Positions 35,341 to 44,540 of a DNA stretch of 64,000 nucleotides are shown piece after piece. The stretch's first letter is position 1. Each line of letters opens with the position of its first letter. Location: the NCBI RefSeq assembly GCF_008281175.1, contig NZ_CP036524.1, forward strand, positions 744,001-808,000. The letters are read 5' to 3'. The notes under the pieces were generated by a model. The model was not told the DNA's origin, did no database searches, and saw only the letters and a list, made by a program, of their open reading frames with translations. This DNA is from [Clostridium] hylemonae DSM 15053. Its GTDB lineage: Bacteria > Bacillota > Clostridia > Lachnospirales > Lachnospiraceae. The translations under genes were made by a program, and so were the position numbers.

Positions 35341-35369
35341 TTGTAAATGCAGAGGGGCTCGTATATAAT
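35341..35369 (+). promoter_or_regulatory. Sigma-A promoter of guaA
   Basis: TTGTAA (35341-35346) and TATAAT (35364-35369) have a 17-bp spacer, 33 nt before the start codon. It may also transcribe the downstream island by read-through. Confidence 0.75.
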
Positions 35370-35402
35370 TGAAAAATAGTTTAGACATAGGAGGAACTTC
35401 TT

Positions 35403-36950
35403 GTGAAGAGAGAATTAGTAATTGTGATAGATTTCGGCGGCCAGTATAACCAGTTGGTGGCGCGCCGTGTCAGAGAATGCAATGTATATTGTGAGATCTA
35501 TTCTTATAAAACAGATATTGAGAAGATCAAAGAGCTGAATCCCATGGGGATCATCCTGACGGGCGGCCCGAACAGCTGCTATATGCCGGACTCACCGACT
35601 TACAGCAGAGAGCTGTTTGAGCTTGGCATCCCGGTGCTTGGCCTCTGCTACGGCGCGCAGCTTATGATGCACGTGCTTGGCGGCAAGGTGGAAAGCGCGG
35701 ATGTCCGAGAGTACGGCAAGACAGAAGTGCTGATCGACAAGAAAACGTCCAGAATATTTGACCAGGTCTCATCCCCGACCATATGCTGGATGAGTCATTT
35801 TGACTATATATCCAGGACAGCTCCCAGATTTGAAATAACAGCCCACACGGCCGACTGTCCTGTGGCGGCGGCAGAAGATGAGGCGAAGAAATTATATGCC
35901 ATCCAGTACCACCCGGAAGTGCTTCATACGGTGGAAGGCACAAAGATGCTCTCCAACTTTGTGCACAATGTATGCGGCTGTGCCGGCGACTGGAGAATGG
36001 ATTCCTTTGTGGAAGAATCCATCCGTTCGATCCGGGAAAAGGTCGGAAGCGGCAAGGTGCTCTGCGCCCTGTCCGGCGGCGTGGATTCCTCTGTGGCGGC
36101 AGTCATGCTCTCCAAGGCGATCGGCAGCCAGCTTACGTGTGTGTTCGTCGACCACGGCCTGCTGCGCAAGAATGAGGGCGACGAGGTGGAGGCAGTCTTC
36201 GGACCGGAAGGCCACTACGATTTGAACTTCATCCGTGTAAACGCGCAGGAGAGATTTTACGAAAGACTTGCCGGAGTGTCAGAGCCGGAAGACAAAAGAA
36301 AGATCATCGGGGAAGAGTTCATCCGTGTGTTTGAAGAAGAAGCCCGGAAAATAGGGGCCGTTGATTTCCTCGTGCAGGGAACCATCTACCCGGATGTGGT
36401 GGAGAGCGGGCTCGGCGGTGAGTCTGCGGTCATCAAATCTCATCACAATGTAGGAGGACTGCCGGACTATGTTGATTTCAAAGAGATCATTGAGCCGCTG
36501 CGTGACTTGTTCAAGGATGAAGTCCGCAAAGCAGGCCTGGAGATGGGCATTCCGGAATACCTCGTATTCCGCCAGCCGTTCCCGGGACCAGGGCTTGGCA
36601 TCCGTATCGTCGGCGAAGTTACGGCCGAGAAGGTGAAAATGGTGCAGGACGCCGACGCCATTTACCGGGAAGAGATAGCCAGCGCCGGGCTGGACAAAGG
36701 CATCGGCCAATACTTTGCGGCGCTGACGAATATGAGAAGCGTCGGGGTTATGGGCGATGAGAGGACGTATGACTATGCAGTGGCGCTGCGGGCCGTGAAT
36801 ACGATAGACTTTATGACCGCGGAGGCGGCGGAGATCCCGTGGAGCGTGCTGCAGAAGGTGACGAGCAGGATTATAAATGAGGTGGATCATGTGAATCGGG
36901 TTATGTATGATATTACCTCGAAGCCGCCGGGGACGATAGAGTTTGAGTAA
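35403..36950 (+). CDS. guaA: GMP synthase (glutamine-hydrolysing)
   Basis: Encodes a 515-residue cytoplasmic enzyme that converts XMP to GMP. The glutaminase domain (1-195) has TGGPNS, the catalytic Cys in [11 protein letters not shown] and the His in YHPEV. The ATP-pyrophosphatase domain has [12 protein letters not shown]. The C-terminal dimerisation domain ends in [16 protein letters not shown] 35403 follows AGGAGG by 8 nt. The last four codons (GAG TTT GAG TAA, 36939-36950) are repeated downstream, and the accessory island starts immediately at this 3' end, a known integration hot spot in Firmicutes. Confidence 0.97.
   Translation: MKRELVIVIDFGGQYNQLVARRVRECNVYCEIYSYKTDIEKIKELNPMGIILTGGPNSCYMPDSPTYSRELFELGIPVLGLCYGAQLMMHVLGGKVESADVREYGKTEVLIDKKTSRIFDQVSSPTICWMSHFDYISRTAPRFEITAHTADCPVAAAEDEAKKLYAIQYHPEVLHTVEGTKMLSNFVHNVCGCAGDWRMDSFVEESIRSIREKVGSGKVLCALSGGVDSSVAAVMLSKAIGSQLTCVFVDHGLLRKNEGDEVEAVFGPEGHYDLNFIRVNAQERFYERLAGVSEPEDKRKIIGEEFIRVFEEEARKIGAVDFLVQGTIYPDVVESGLGGESAVIKSHHNVGGLPDYVDFKEIIEPLRDLFKDEVRKAGLEMGIPEYLVFRQPFPGPGLGIRIVGEVTAEKVKMVQDADAIYREEIASAGLDKGIGQYFAALTNMRSVGVMGDERTYDYAVALRAVNTIDFMTAEAAEIPWSVLQKVTSRIINEVDHVNRVMYDITSKPPGTIEFE
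36939..36950 (+). repeat. guaA 3'-end attachment core (chromosomal copy)
   Basis: GAGTTTGAGTAA encodes the final Glu-Phe-Glu-stop of GuaA and forms the left boundary of the island. Related copies are at 39771, 41003, 44541 and 48257. Confidence 0.7.
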
Positions 36951-37925
36951 AACTTATTCATTAGAGAAAAGCCCGTTGTACCGCTTGATAATCAGACGAA
37001 AACTGGCTGAATATTTGGACTTACCTACGGATTATTTTACAGAAAATCATGACTATAAATATAATGAATTTTCAAAACCAAATGGAGACGGCGAAAGACA
37101 TTTCACTGAACCACTAGAAGATTTAAAGATTATTAAGAAAAAAATTGTAAATTACTCAAACGAATAGAAACACCAGAGTGGGTGATGTCCGGGAAAAAAT
37201 CTTATAGTTATATCACTAATTCAGAAACACATTTGCAATATAAATTTATCAAAACAATGGATATTTCAAAATTTTATGAATCAGCACAGCGAAGTAAAGT
37301 ATATAAAATGTTCATTCAAACATTTAAAATGGAACATGATATTGCATGGATTATGACTGAAGTGGTAACATATAATGGAGTATTACCAACGGGGAGTCCT
37401 TCTAGCCAGCTTATAGTGTATTGGACATATTGCGATCTGTTTGATATGATTAACAACTTGATAAAACAATATTATTGTCATTTTTCTCTTTACGTAGACG
37501 ACATGACTTTCTCGTCTCATAAACCCATTTCTTTAAAGTTAAGGGATGAAGTGGCGATTATTAAAAAAAGCATGGATTAAAGGCAAAACCACAAAAAGAT
37601 CATTATTATCAAGCGAAGGATTTTAAGGTGGTTACTGGTGTTGGAATAAGGGATGGTAACAAGATTGTTCTTAACGGTAAACGCAAAAAAATCATAGACA
37701 TATATGAAGAATGTAAGAAAAATCCTGATATATATAATTGAAAAGCTGGGCGGAACATTATGTTCCCGGAGGCAAATTGAACTTAGTATATTTCCTGAAA
37801 TATATAATTACATTATACATTATAATGATGAATTAAAGAGCTTGTCAAAAGATAGATTTTATAGGGCTCAAAGAATAAAATATTTTAAGGAATGCAAAAA
37901 AAGAGAACATGCAAATTTATCATAA
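36943..37925 (+). pseudogene. Reverse transcriptase, frameshifted (retron/Abi-like)
   Basis: Three consecutive reading frames together make one reverse transcriptase of about 325 residues. Frame 1 (36943-37167) gives the N-terminus. Frame 2 (about 37150-37580) has KRIETPEW, motif A TMDISKFYES, LPTGSPSSQ and the catalytic YVDDMTFSS. Frame 3 (about 37574-37741) has KVVTGVGIRDGNKIV, matching the VTG motif of retron-type enzymes. A last frame (37704-37925) gives the C-terminal part. Two of the breaks coincide with seven-A runs (37138-37144, 37563-37569) and both would be repaired by one extra A. The third break is near 37735. The apparent TTG start at 36943 lies inside the guaA tail. No retron noncoding RNA can precede it. 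Confidence 0.75.
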
Positions 37926-37978
37926 ATTAAAGGTTTTGAATGTTTAATTAATCTTGTACAAGACGAAAAGGAGTTATT

Positions 37979-39004
37979 ATGGCAAAAATAGTAGAGTTGT
38001 TTAATCATAAAGGTGGGGTTAGTAAAACAACAACAACCTTTCATTTAGCATGGAAGCTATCTCAACAAGGTAAAAAAGTTTTATTAGTAGATGGAGATTC
38101 ACAATGCAATTTGACAGGAATGTTTTTGGGTGAAACATTTGATGAATATTATGTTAATGAAGCTACAAAAAATATGAATTTGAAAGATGCAGTAAAAGTT
38201 GCATTTACTGGAAGACCCCAGCCTATTGAGGCAATAGAGTGTCCTATTCACATTAAAAATCCAAATTTATATATAATACCTGGACATATGGATTTATCGG
38301 AATATGAATCGTCATTAAGTCTTGCTTTAAACAGTAATAACGCAATAGTAACATTGCAAAATTTGCCGGGTTCTTTTTATGAGCTGATAAAAAAATGCTG
38401 TGAAAAATACGGGATTGACTATGTATTTATAGATATGAATCCGGGACTAAGTGCAATCAATCAGACTTTCTTTTCATATGCAGATGCATTTATTGTACCT
38501 GCAAACCCTGATCCTTTTTCAACGATGGCACTAAAAACTTTAAAACAGACATTGCCAAAATGGAAAAGATGGGCATTACAGGCAAAAGAAATGTTTAAGG
38601 ATTCTGCATATCCATTGCCGGAATGTGAGATGAAATTTATAGGAGAAATCATCCAGAGATTTAATTTGAGAAATCATAAGGCAGCAAAGCCATATACTGG
38701 CAAAATAACTGAAATTAAGACTTATATAGAAACAGAATTTGTACGTGAACTAGAAAAATATGACATGGTATATGACATATCATCCTTGATTCAAGCTGGT
38801 GTACTCACAGATAGATGTCTTGGAGAAATCCCTGAGTTTGGCGCGTTAATACAAAAGGCTAATGAAGCTATGCTTCCGGTATTTGATTTATCAAAAGAGG
38901 ATATGGGAACGGTGGGAAATGTATATGACAGTATGGAAGAAAAAAGGGAACTTTTTAATGATATGTATAAAAAAATTGTTAAAGTGATTATGGAGTTAGT
39001 GTAA
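37979..39004 (+). CDS. ParA/MinD-like ATPase of a two-gene module
   Basis: Encodes a 341-residue P-loop ATPase with the deviant Walker A of the ParA family, NHKGGVSKTTTTFHLA, then LLVDGDSQCNLTGMF (A' motif) and VFIDMNPGLSAINQ (Walker B). The C-terminal half (about 200-341) is unlike plasmid ParA and contains the conserved-looking LIQAGVLTDRCLGEIPEFG. There is no ParB gene or parS-like repeat nearby. Its stop overlaps the ATG of a HEPN gene (TAATG), so the two products are made together. Similar ATPase/effector pairs occur in phage-defence and toxin systems; that function is inferred. AAAAGGAG precedes the ATG. The gene is A+T-rich compared with guaA. Confidence 0.82.
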   Translation: MAKIVELFNHKGGVSKTTTTFHLAWKLSQQGKKVLLVDGDSQCNLTGMFLGETFDEYYVNEATKNMNLKDAVKVAFTGRPQPIEAIECPIHIKNPNLYIIPGHMDLSEYESSLSLALNSNNAIVTLQNLPGSFYELIKKCCEKYGIDYVFIDMNPGLSAINQTFFSYADAFIVPANPDPFSTMALKTLKQTLPKWKRWALQAKEMFKDSAYPLPECEMKFIGEIIQRFNLRNHKAAKPYTGKITEIKTYIETEFVRELEKYDMVYDISSLIQAGVLTDRCLGEIPEFGALIQKANEAMLPVFDLSKEDMGTVGNVYDSMEEKRELFNDMYKKIVKVIMELV

Positions 39005-39609
39005 TGTTGATTGCATATAAAAGATTTACCGATTTGGTAAATAACACGCAGAATGTTGGAGTTCTGTATGAATATATAGAGAATACGATGAAAGCTCCTG
39101 TTGATACAAGCGACTTATTAAGATGGCAATGGATTCAGTGCATTTCAGTGTTTGATAAATTTGTTCATGATATTGTACGAATAGGAATGGTTGAGATATT
39201 TCAGGGAAATAGGATTTCTACACCAAAATTTAATGATTTCCAAATAGATTACCAAACATATGAAAATATAATTAACAATCCTTTAATAGCAAGTACAGTA
39301 TTTGAGCAAAGAGTAATACTTAAACATAGCTTTTTGGCGTTTCAAGATCCGGTCAAAGTTGCAGATGCGTTGTCTTATATCTGGAATGAAAACGATAAAT
39401 GGGGAAAGATTTCAGGGTTGATATGCATGAATAAAAAAGACTGCGTGACTTTTTTGAAAAATGCAGTCATTCGTCGAAACCAAATTGTTCATGAGAGTGA
39501 TTACACGGATGCACTTTCAAGACGACAAGACATTTATGCCCAAGATGTAGTTGATATACGAAATTATACTTTAAAGGTAGGTGGAGCAATTTATAATTGC
39601 GTAAAATAA
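39004..39609 (+). CDS. HEPN-domain protein (probable RNase effector)
   Basis: Encodes a 201-residue, mostly helical protein. Near the C-terminus it has RRNQIVHESDY, the R-x4-6-H catalytic motif of HEPN ribonucleases. The surrounding pattern (WQWIQCISVFDKFVHDIVR in the first third) resembles RiboL-PSP-type HEPN domains. It starts within the stop codon of the ParA-like ATPase. HEPN proteins often cleave RNA in toxin-antitoxin and abortive-infection systems, with a partner controlling them; here the ATPase would be that partner. The motif is seen directly; the role is inference. Confidence 0.75.
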   Translation: MLIAYKRFTDLVNNTQNVGVLYEYIENTMKAPVDTSDLLRWQWIQCISVFDKFVHDIVRIGMVEIFQGNRISTPKFNDFQIDYQTYENIINNPLIASTVFEQRVILKHSFLAFQDPVKVADALSYIWNENDKWGKISGLICMNKKDCVTFLKNAVIRRNQIVHESDYTDALSRRQDIYAQDVVDIRNYTLKVGGAIYNCVK

Positions 39610-39770
39610 AACATAAAATGTTGCAGATGCTTATAGCACGAATTATTGATAACAATGCAATGATAACACTAGTGCGTATAGTACATAGAAACAAGACAGT
39701 TGGAGAAAAATAAAATCAAATAGAGCCAACCCACCTATACAAAATTGTATAGAATCAATTTTGATTTTGC

Positions 39771-39782
39771 GAGTTTGAATAA
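39771..39782 (+). repeat. guaA-tail repeat A
   Basis: GAGTTTGAATAA differs from the guaA end at one synonymous position (GAG to GAA) and encodes Glu-Phe-Glu-stop. The shared hairpin follows 24 nt later. Confidence 0.65.
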
Positions 39783-39806
39783 GAGAAATTTCATATGATT
39801 TATTTT

Positions 39807-39841
39807 ATATGGCAGGTAGTCTATAAGGTTGCCTGCTATAT
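39807..39841 (+). repeat. Conserved junction hairpin A
   Basis: ATATGGCAGGTAG (39807-39819) pairs with TTGCCTGCTATAT (39829-39841), 13 bp including G-U pairs. Homologous hairpins follow repeats B and D with compensating changes in the stem. It may act as a terminator or as part of the recombination site. Confidence 0.65.
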
Positions 39842-39915
39842 ATGTGTTGTTTCTAAATATAGATATTATTAAATTGTTTTGTTGTTAACTTTACATTTAA
39901 GAAAGGATAAAATTA

Positions 39916-40866
39916 ATGGAGAACATAAAGTATCAAGTTTTTATAAGTTCTACATATTCTGATTTGATGAACGAGCGAAAGCAAGTGCTAGATATTTTGC
40001 TTATGGCAGATTGCATTCCAGCGGGGATGGAAAATTTTGTTGCAACAGATGACGAACAGTTTAATGTCATAAAAAAAGTAATTGATTTATGTGATTATTA
40101 TGTCCTGATTTTGGGGCGACGCTATGGGTCAGTGAATGAGACAACAGGGATTAGTTATACTGAGATGGAATATAACTATGCAATAGATAAAGGAATTCCT
40201 GTTCTTGTGTTTGTATTGGATGATTCGGTAGAAATTGATAATGAAAAAAAGGAAAAAGATGATATAAAAAGAGGAAAATTGGCTGAATTTAAAAGTAAGG
40301 CTATGAGAAATAGATTGGCAAGTATTTGGAGAGATCAATCAGAATTAATGGGAAAAGTTGCGATTGCAATTATGCAGGCGAAAAACGAAATAAAGCGTCC
40401 CGGATGGCATAGAGGAAATGATGTGGAAAGGGAAAGATTATTAAAAGAAATTGATTTGTTGAGAAAAGAAAATGAAGATTTACGAAAGGGCGTAGAGTTA
40501 CATGACAATAAGCCAATAGATTTTAATGGTATATTTTATGGTAAGGAGATAACCTTGCACTATACAGAACGAGTTTATGTTTTTACAAAGGATACTGTAA
40601 TTCATGAGAAAAACGTGGTTACGACACTCGATAAGCTGTATCAATTTGTTTCATTGAGAATTACTGGTATTAAAAAACTATCAGAGTTTCAGGAGGCAGT
40701 AAGTGGATTTGTGTCAGGATATTATGTAGATACTCAAGATGCACTAATTGTTAGAAATAAATATGAACAATTAGGATTAATAAATAGTTTTGTTGGGAAA
40801 GACAATATTGAAATGATTGAAATGACAGATTTAGGTAAAGATATTATGAATAAATTAAATCAGTAA
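39916..40866 (+). CDS. DUF4062-domain protein
   Basis: Encodes a 316-residue protein. The N-terminal 110 residues are a DUF4062 domain (YQVFISSTYSDLMNERKQV, FNVIKKVIDLCDYYVLILGRRYGSV, SYTEMEYNYAIDKGIPVLVFV), a fold related to TIR/SLOG nucleotide-binding effector domains. A coiled-coil stretch (about 175-195, LLKEIDLLRKENEDLRKG) links it to an unrecognised C-terminal domain of about 120 residues. It is the only gene between repeats A and B, so it looks like a single-gene cassette. A defence role is suggested by the neighbours only. Confidence 0.8.
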   Translation: MENIKYQVFISSTYSDLMNERKQVLDILLMADCIPAGMENFVATDDEQFNVIKKVIDLCDYYVLILGRRYGSVNETTGISYTEMEYNYAIDKGIPVLVFVLDDSVEIDNEKKEKDDIKRGKLAEFKSKAMRNRLASIWRDQSELMGKVAIAIMQAKNEIKRPGWHRGNDVERERLLKEIDLLRKENEDLRKGVELHDNKPIDFNGIFYGKEITLHYTERVYVFTKDTVIHEKNVVTTLDKLYQFVSLRITGIKKLSEFQEAVSGFVSGYYVDTQDALIVRNKYEQLGLINSFVGKDNIEMIEMTDLGKDIMNKLNQ

Positions 40867-41002
40867 AGAAGAAGCATATAGCAGTAACATTTTGGAAACA
40901 GAAAATCAGTAAGCCAGAATAAATGATGTAATTGAAGTAAAGAACGGCGTGTATTTGCAGAAAACTTAAGCAAATATAATTAATTACAACAAAGGACACG
41001 CC

Positions 41003-41014
41003 GAGTTCGAGTAA
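41003..41014 (+). repeat. guaA-tail repeat B
   Basis: GAGTTCGAGTAA differs from the guaA end only by a synonymous TTT to TTC change and encodes Glu-Phe-Glu-stop. The shared hairpin follows 26 nt later. Confidence 0.7.
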
Positions 41015-41040
41015 AAGTATTTTTATATGAATTGTCTTGA

Positions 41041-41071
41041 ATGGCAGGTAGTCTATGAGATTGCCTGCCAT
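41041..41071 (+). repeat. Conserved junction hairpin B
   Basis: ATGGCAGGTAG (41041-41051) pairs with TTGCCTGCCAT (41061-41071). The outer G-U of hairpin A is a G-C here, a compensating change. Confidence 0.7.
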
Positions 41072-41211
41072 ATTTACAATCTTTATATTGCAAAGTATTA
41101 TATCTTCTGATAAAATAGAAATAGAACATATGTTTGAAAGCGCATTAAGTTTACGAGCATATTATTAAAGAAAATTGTCTGTGAGGGGAGGTTAAGAATA
41201 AATGAAAATAT

Positions 41212-41825
41212 GAGGATTGATGATAATGGAACAGAAGTCTGGTGATAGGTAATGTTGTGAATAAAAATGCGTATATTTCTTTGACTGACATAGCGAAATA
41301 CAAGAATCCAAATCATGCGTTTAATTTAACGCTTTAACAATGGATAATAGCAACGAATGCATAGGTATTACATCAAAATCAGGTAGATATGGTGGTACTT
41401 ATGTTCATACAGAAATAGCATTTGAGTTTGCCTCATGGATTTCCCCAGAATTTAAACTCTATATTATTAAGCATTATCAGCGATTAAAGAAAGATGAAGC
41501 AAGTAGACTTGCAATTGGTTGGAATTTTAAGAGGGAACTTTCAAAAATAAATTATTGTATTCCCACATATGCGGTAAAGGAATTTCTAACAACACCCATA
41601 TTATCTCCACAGGAGATGGCATATACATACGTTTCGGATGCAGATATTTTTAATATGGCATTGTTTGGAAAGACAGCGGCACAGTGGAGAAATGAAAAAG
41701 GGATAAGTGTAAAGATAGCTAATATTAGAGATTTTGCATCGGCGTAACAGTTAGTTGTACTTATCAATCTAGAAGATGCAAATGCCGATTTAATAAGACA
41801 AGAAGTGCCTAATTGGAACGTTTGA
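41212..41825 (+). pseudogene. KilA-N domain protein, broken
   Basis: Fragments of a KilA-N protein can be read. ISLTDIAKYKNPNHAFN comes from the N-terminal part. A frame break and an apparent internal deletion follow. The main stretch (41340-41747) has CIGITSKSGRYGGTYVH, FEFASWISPEFKLYIIKHYQ and ALFGKTAAQWRNEKG. An in-frame TAA at 41745 separates it from QLVVLINLEDANADLI. KilA-N proteins are common phage or mobile-element DNA-binding proteins. The gene is not functional as read. Confidence 0.75.
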
Positions 41826-41948
41826 AGATATTGAGAGATAAGGCATATGGCAATTAGAACGTTTAAAAAAGAATCAAGAAACTGTTACTGCATTGAAACA
41901 AAACCTTATTTAAGATATATAAAAATAAGTAAGAGAGGAAGGGGTTAT

Positions 41949-43367
41949 ATGGCGACAAAAAAACAATTTCTTCGAGATTATATAAAGGCAATTAGAGATG
42001 GAAATGCAGCCGTGTTTGCAGGAGCAGGGTTATCACGATCTTCGGGATTTGTTGTGTGGAAAGAACTCCTTCGTCCTTTAGCAGAAGATATAGGATTGAA
42101 TATTGATGATGAGTATGATCTCACGGCTGTTGCTCAGTATGTGAGAAATAAATCGGGAAATCGTGCGGCTATTAATTCAACTATACTTGATGCTTATGGA
42201 AAAGATGTTGCAAGGAATGAAAATGTTTCTATTCTTACAAGGTTACCGATTTATACGTATTGGACAACTAATTATGACCATCTTATTGAGGAAGGACTTC
42301 ATGATGCTAATCGTAATTCAGATGTTAAGATAGATTATAAACAATTGTCTAATACAAAAAGAGATCGAGATGCTGTAGTATATAAAATGCATGGTGATGT
42401 AGATCATGCCGCTGATGCAGTTTTGACTAAAGACGATTATGCTCAGTATGAAAGGAATTATCCATTTTTCAGAAGCGTATTGCAGGGTGATTTGATATCG
42501 AAAACATTCGTTTTTATAGGTTTCAGTTTTGAAGATCCAAATCTAGATAGTATACTTGGACAAATCAGGTTATTGCTAGATGAAAATATTAGGAATCATT
42601 ATTGTTTTGTGAAAAGAGTAAATCGAACAGATACAATGGATGATGAAAGTTTTGGCTATCAAAAAGCAAGACAGGATTTAAGAGAGGAAGACTTGAAACG
42701 ATATGGTATTCAAACAGTTTTTATTGACGATTATTCGGAGATTACAGAAATATTAAGAGAATTAGAAAGTGCAGTTTTGGCAAATAACATTTTTATTTCT
42801 GGTAGTGCAGATTTTTTCGAGGGTGTTTGGGAAAAAACAAAGGTTGAAGAATTAGCATATAAATTGGCAAATCAACTTGTGAAAGAAGAGTTTAGGATAA
42901 CATCTGGTTTTGGACTAGGCATAGGTTCAGCGGTTATAAATGGTGCGTTAGACGAAATTTATAGTAGTAGATATAAGCATATATCTGAACATTTGTGCTT
43001 GCGCCCATTTCCACAAGGAATAGTAGATGCAGAAGAATGTAAATCAAAATGGAAGAAGTATAGAGAAAATATTATAAAAGAGAATGGTGTAGTCATATTT
43101 ATGCTAGGTAATAAGAAGGCTGACGGTAAAAAGTCAATAGCAGATGGATGTTTGCAAGAATATGAAATTGCTAAGAAAAATAAATGTGTGATTATACCAA
43201 TCGGGAGTACGGGAGATGCGGCTGAAATCATTTATCATGAAATGAAGGAAAACAAGGCAGATTTCCCATATCTTGAAAAATATCTGGATATTCTTGGAAC
43301 AGAAACGGATATAGATAAGATTTTAGGTGCTGTGACAGAGATTTTAAAAGCTAAGAGGATAGTATAA
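41949..43367 (+). CDS. thsA: Thoeris ThsA: SIR2-SLOG NADase effector
   Basis: Encodes a 472-residue protein with the domain order of Thoeris ThsA. The N-terminal SIR2 domain (about 1-285) has FAGAGLSRSSGF, the catalytic Asn in YWTTNYDHLIEEGL and the catalytic His in VVYKMHGDVDHA. GFSFEDPNLDSILGQI is also typical. The C-terminal SLOG domain (about 290-470) has IFISGSADFFEG, FRITSGFGLGIGSAVINGAL and GVVIFMLGNKK, and binds the cyclic ADP-ribose-type signal made by ThsB. Activation depletes NAD and blocks phage growth. ATG 41949 follows AGGAAGGGG; the frame runs upstream to 41847 without a matching signal. Confidence 0.9.
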   Translation: MATKKQFLRDYIKAIRDGNAAVFAGAGLSRSSGFVVWKELLRPLAEDIGLNIDDEYDLTAVAQYVRNKSGNRAAINSTILDAYGKDVARNENVSILTRLPIYTYWTTNYDHLIEEGLHDANRNSDVKIDYKQLSNTKRDRDAVVYKMHGDVDHAADAVLTKDDYAQYERNYPFFRSVLQGDLISKTFVFIGFSFEDPNLDSILGQIRLLLDENIRNHYCFVKRVNRTDTMDDESFGYQKARQDLREEDLKRYGIQTVFIDDYSEITEILRELESAVLANNIFISGSADFFEGVWEKTKVEELAYKLANQLVKEEFRITSGFGLGIGSAVINGALDEIYSSRYKHISEHLCLRPFPQGIVDAEECKSKWKKYRENIIKENGVVIFMLGNKKADGKKSIADGCLQEYEIAKKNKCVIIPIGSTGDAAEIIYHEMKENKADFPYLEKYLDILGTETDIDKILGAVTEILKAKRIV

Positions 43368-43759
43368 TTTTATATATGAATATTGGAGAGGTGAATAATT
43401 TAGGAAAAGAATTTTTGTATCTTATTAAATATGCAGATGATCAAGTTGAAAATTTGACATCTAGAGAAAATCAACAGTTAGAGATATGTTGAATAGTTTG
43501 AGGGAAAGTTAGATTCGACCGACAAAATTTATAAAGGAGAAAGGGATGAGATTTTGATATTAAAACAATTGATAATCAATATAAGGGATTTGAATATATG
43601 ACAATCTATCCGTACATTGCTCATTATAATGGAACTGAAAACTACAGAGATAGTAGACTAGTTTCGAAATATTATTATATTTGTACCCGTGGAATGGACG
43701 ATATAAATTATATTACACCTTCTGCTGACTGGTTTAACAAAAGATAAAGAGGAGTTAAA
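43368..43759 (+). pseudogene. Degraded small reading frames between thsA and thsB
   Basis: Two short stretches look like remains of a gene. One is NIGEVNNLGKEFLYLIKY (about 43379-43490). The other ends in YYYICTRGMDDINYITPSAD (to 43747). The second has a good ribosome-binding site (AAAGGAG before ATG 43546), but the frame is broken after three codons; reading resumes from 43550, with an internal ATG at 43598. I do not recognise the family. Position suggests a former third Thoeris component or a second sensor copy. Confidence 0.45.
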
Positions 43760-44371
43760 ATGGCGCATAAAACATTTATTTCTTATAAATATGACGAAGC
43801 TCAAAGATTGAGAGATGATATTATTGAAGCACTTGACGATGATGCAACATACTATAAAGGCGAAACAAGTGATTCTCCTGATTTGACAGATACCTCAACA
43901 GAAAATATAAAAAAGAATTTAAGAGATATGATGTATGATACATCAGTTACAATAGTGATTATTTCGCCTAATATGAAAAATAGTAAGTGGATTGATTGGG
44001 AAATAGAATATTGTTTGAAAGATAATACAAGAAAAGGTAGAACATCTCATACCAATGGAGTTGTTGGTGTAATTATGAAATATAATAGTGGTTATAGTTG
44101 GTTTAAAAGTACACATATAAATGATGATGGTTGTTCTTCCACCACATATGAGGAATCTAAAGTCTATGATATTATTAACAATAATCGATTTAATCAAAAT
44201 CCGAAAAAATATAGTTGTGATGTATGTAAAACAGTAAATGCATTGACGGGCTCCTATATTGCATATGTTGATGAAGAAACTTTCTTAAGTAATCCTACCA
44301 AGTATATAAACAATGCGTATGACAAAAGTGAAAATGATGCGGAAGGTTATGATTTGACTAAAAAAAGATAA
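43760..44371 (+). CDS. thsB: Thoeris ThsB: TIR-domain sensor
   Basis: Encodes a 203-residue protein of the ThsB/TIR-like (MTH538, DUF1863) family. Signatures are HKTFISYKYDEAQRLRDDII at the N-terminus, TYYKGETSDSPDLTD, TSVTIVIISPNM and KWIDWEIEYCLK, where the Glu is in the position of the TIR catalytic residue. It would sense phage infection and make the nucleotide signal that switches on ThsA. GAGGAG precedes the ATG. The pairing with a SIR2-SLOG gene makes the Thoeris assignment firm; the exact signal molecule cannot be read from sequence. Confidence 0.85.
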   Translation: MAHKTFISYKYDEAQRLRDDIIEALDDDATYYKGETSDSPDLTDTSTENIKKNLRDMMYDTSVTIVIISPNMKNSKWIDWEIEYCLKDNTRKGRTSHTNGVVGVIMKYNSGYSWFKSTHINDDGCSSTTYEESKVYDIINNNRFNQNPKKYSCDVCKTVNALTGSYIAYVDEETFLSNPTKYINNAYDKSENDAEGYDLTKKR

Positions 44372-44540
44372 CTAATACTGTGTTTTATTATCTACAGCTT
44401 TAGAGTGTGTGTTATCAATGCCGATAGCAAAATGATAACATTAGCCCATATAGGTAGGATAATATGGATAAATCAAACAATCAAAAGAACTATAAACACA
44501 ACAATTATTAATATCTAAACAAAATTGATTAGTAATTGTC

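Larger units (their letters stand above)
39610..39915 (+). other. Module junction 1
   Basis: This 306-nt stretch has no protein gene. It holds two short palindromes just before the attachment core (CTATACAA 39735-39742 with TTGTATAG 39745-39752; AATCAA 39753-39758 with TTGATT 39761-39766). The core at 39771 and the hairpin at 39807-39841 follow. AAGAAAGG then leads into the DUF4062 gene. Confidence 0.6.
40867..41211 (+). other. Module junction 2
   Basis: No protein gene is seen. An 8-bp inverted repeat, CGGCGTGT (40945-40952) and ACACGCCG (40996-41003), encloses an inner ATTTGC/GCAAAT pair. Its right arm abuts the attachment core at 41003. The hairpin at 41041-41071 follows, then about 140 nt of A+T-rich sequence before a broken KilA-N gene. 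Confidence 0.6.

Noticed and set aside
36943-37925. Intact retron or group II intron
   Set aside because: There is no room for an msr-msd RNA between guaA and the RT, no intron domain V/VI structure or maturase domain was seen, and the frame is broken in three places.
37979-39004. Plasmid partition ParA
   Set aside because: No ParB-like partner, no centromere repeats and no replication gene; the partner is a HEPN protein.
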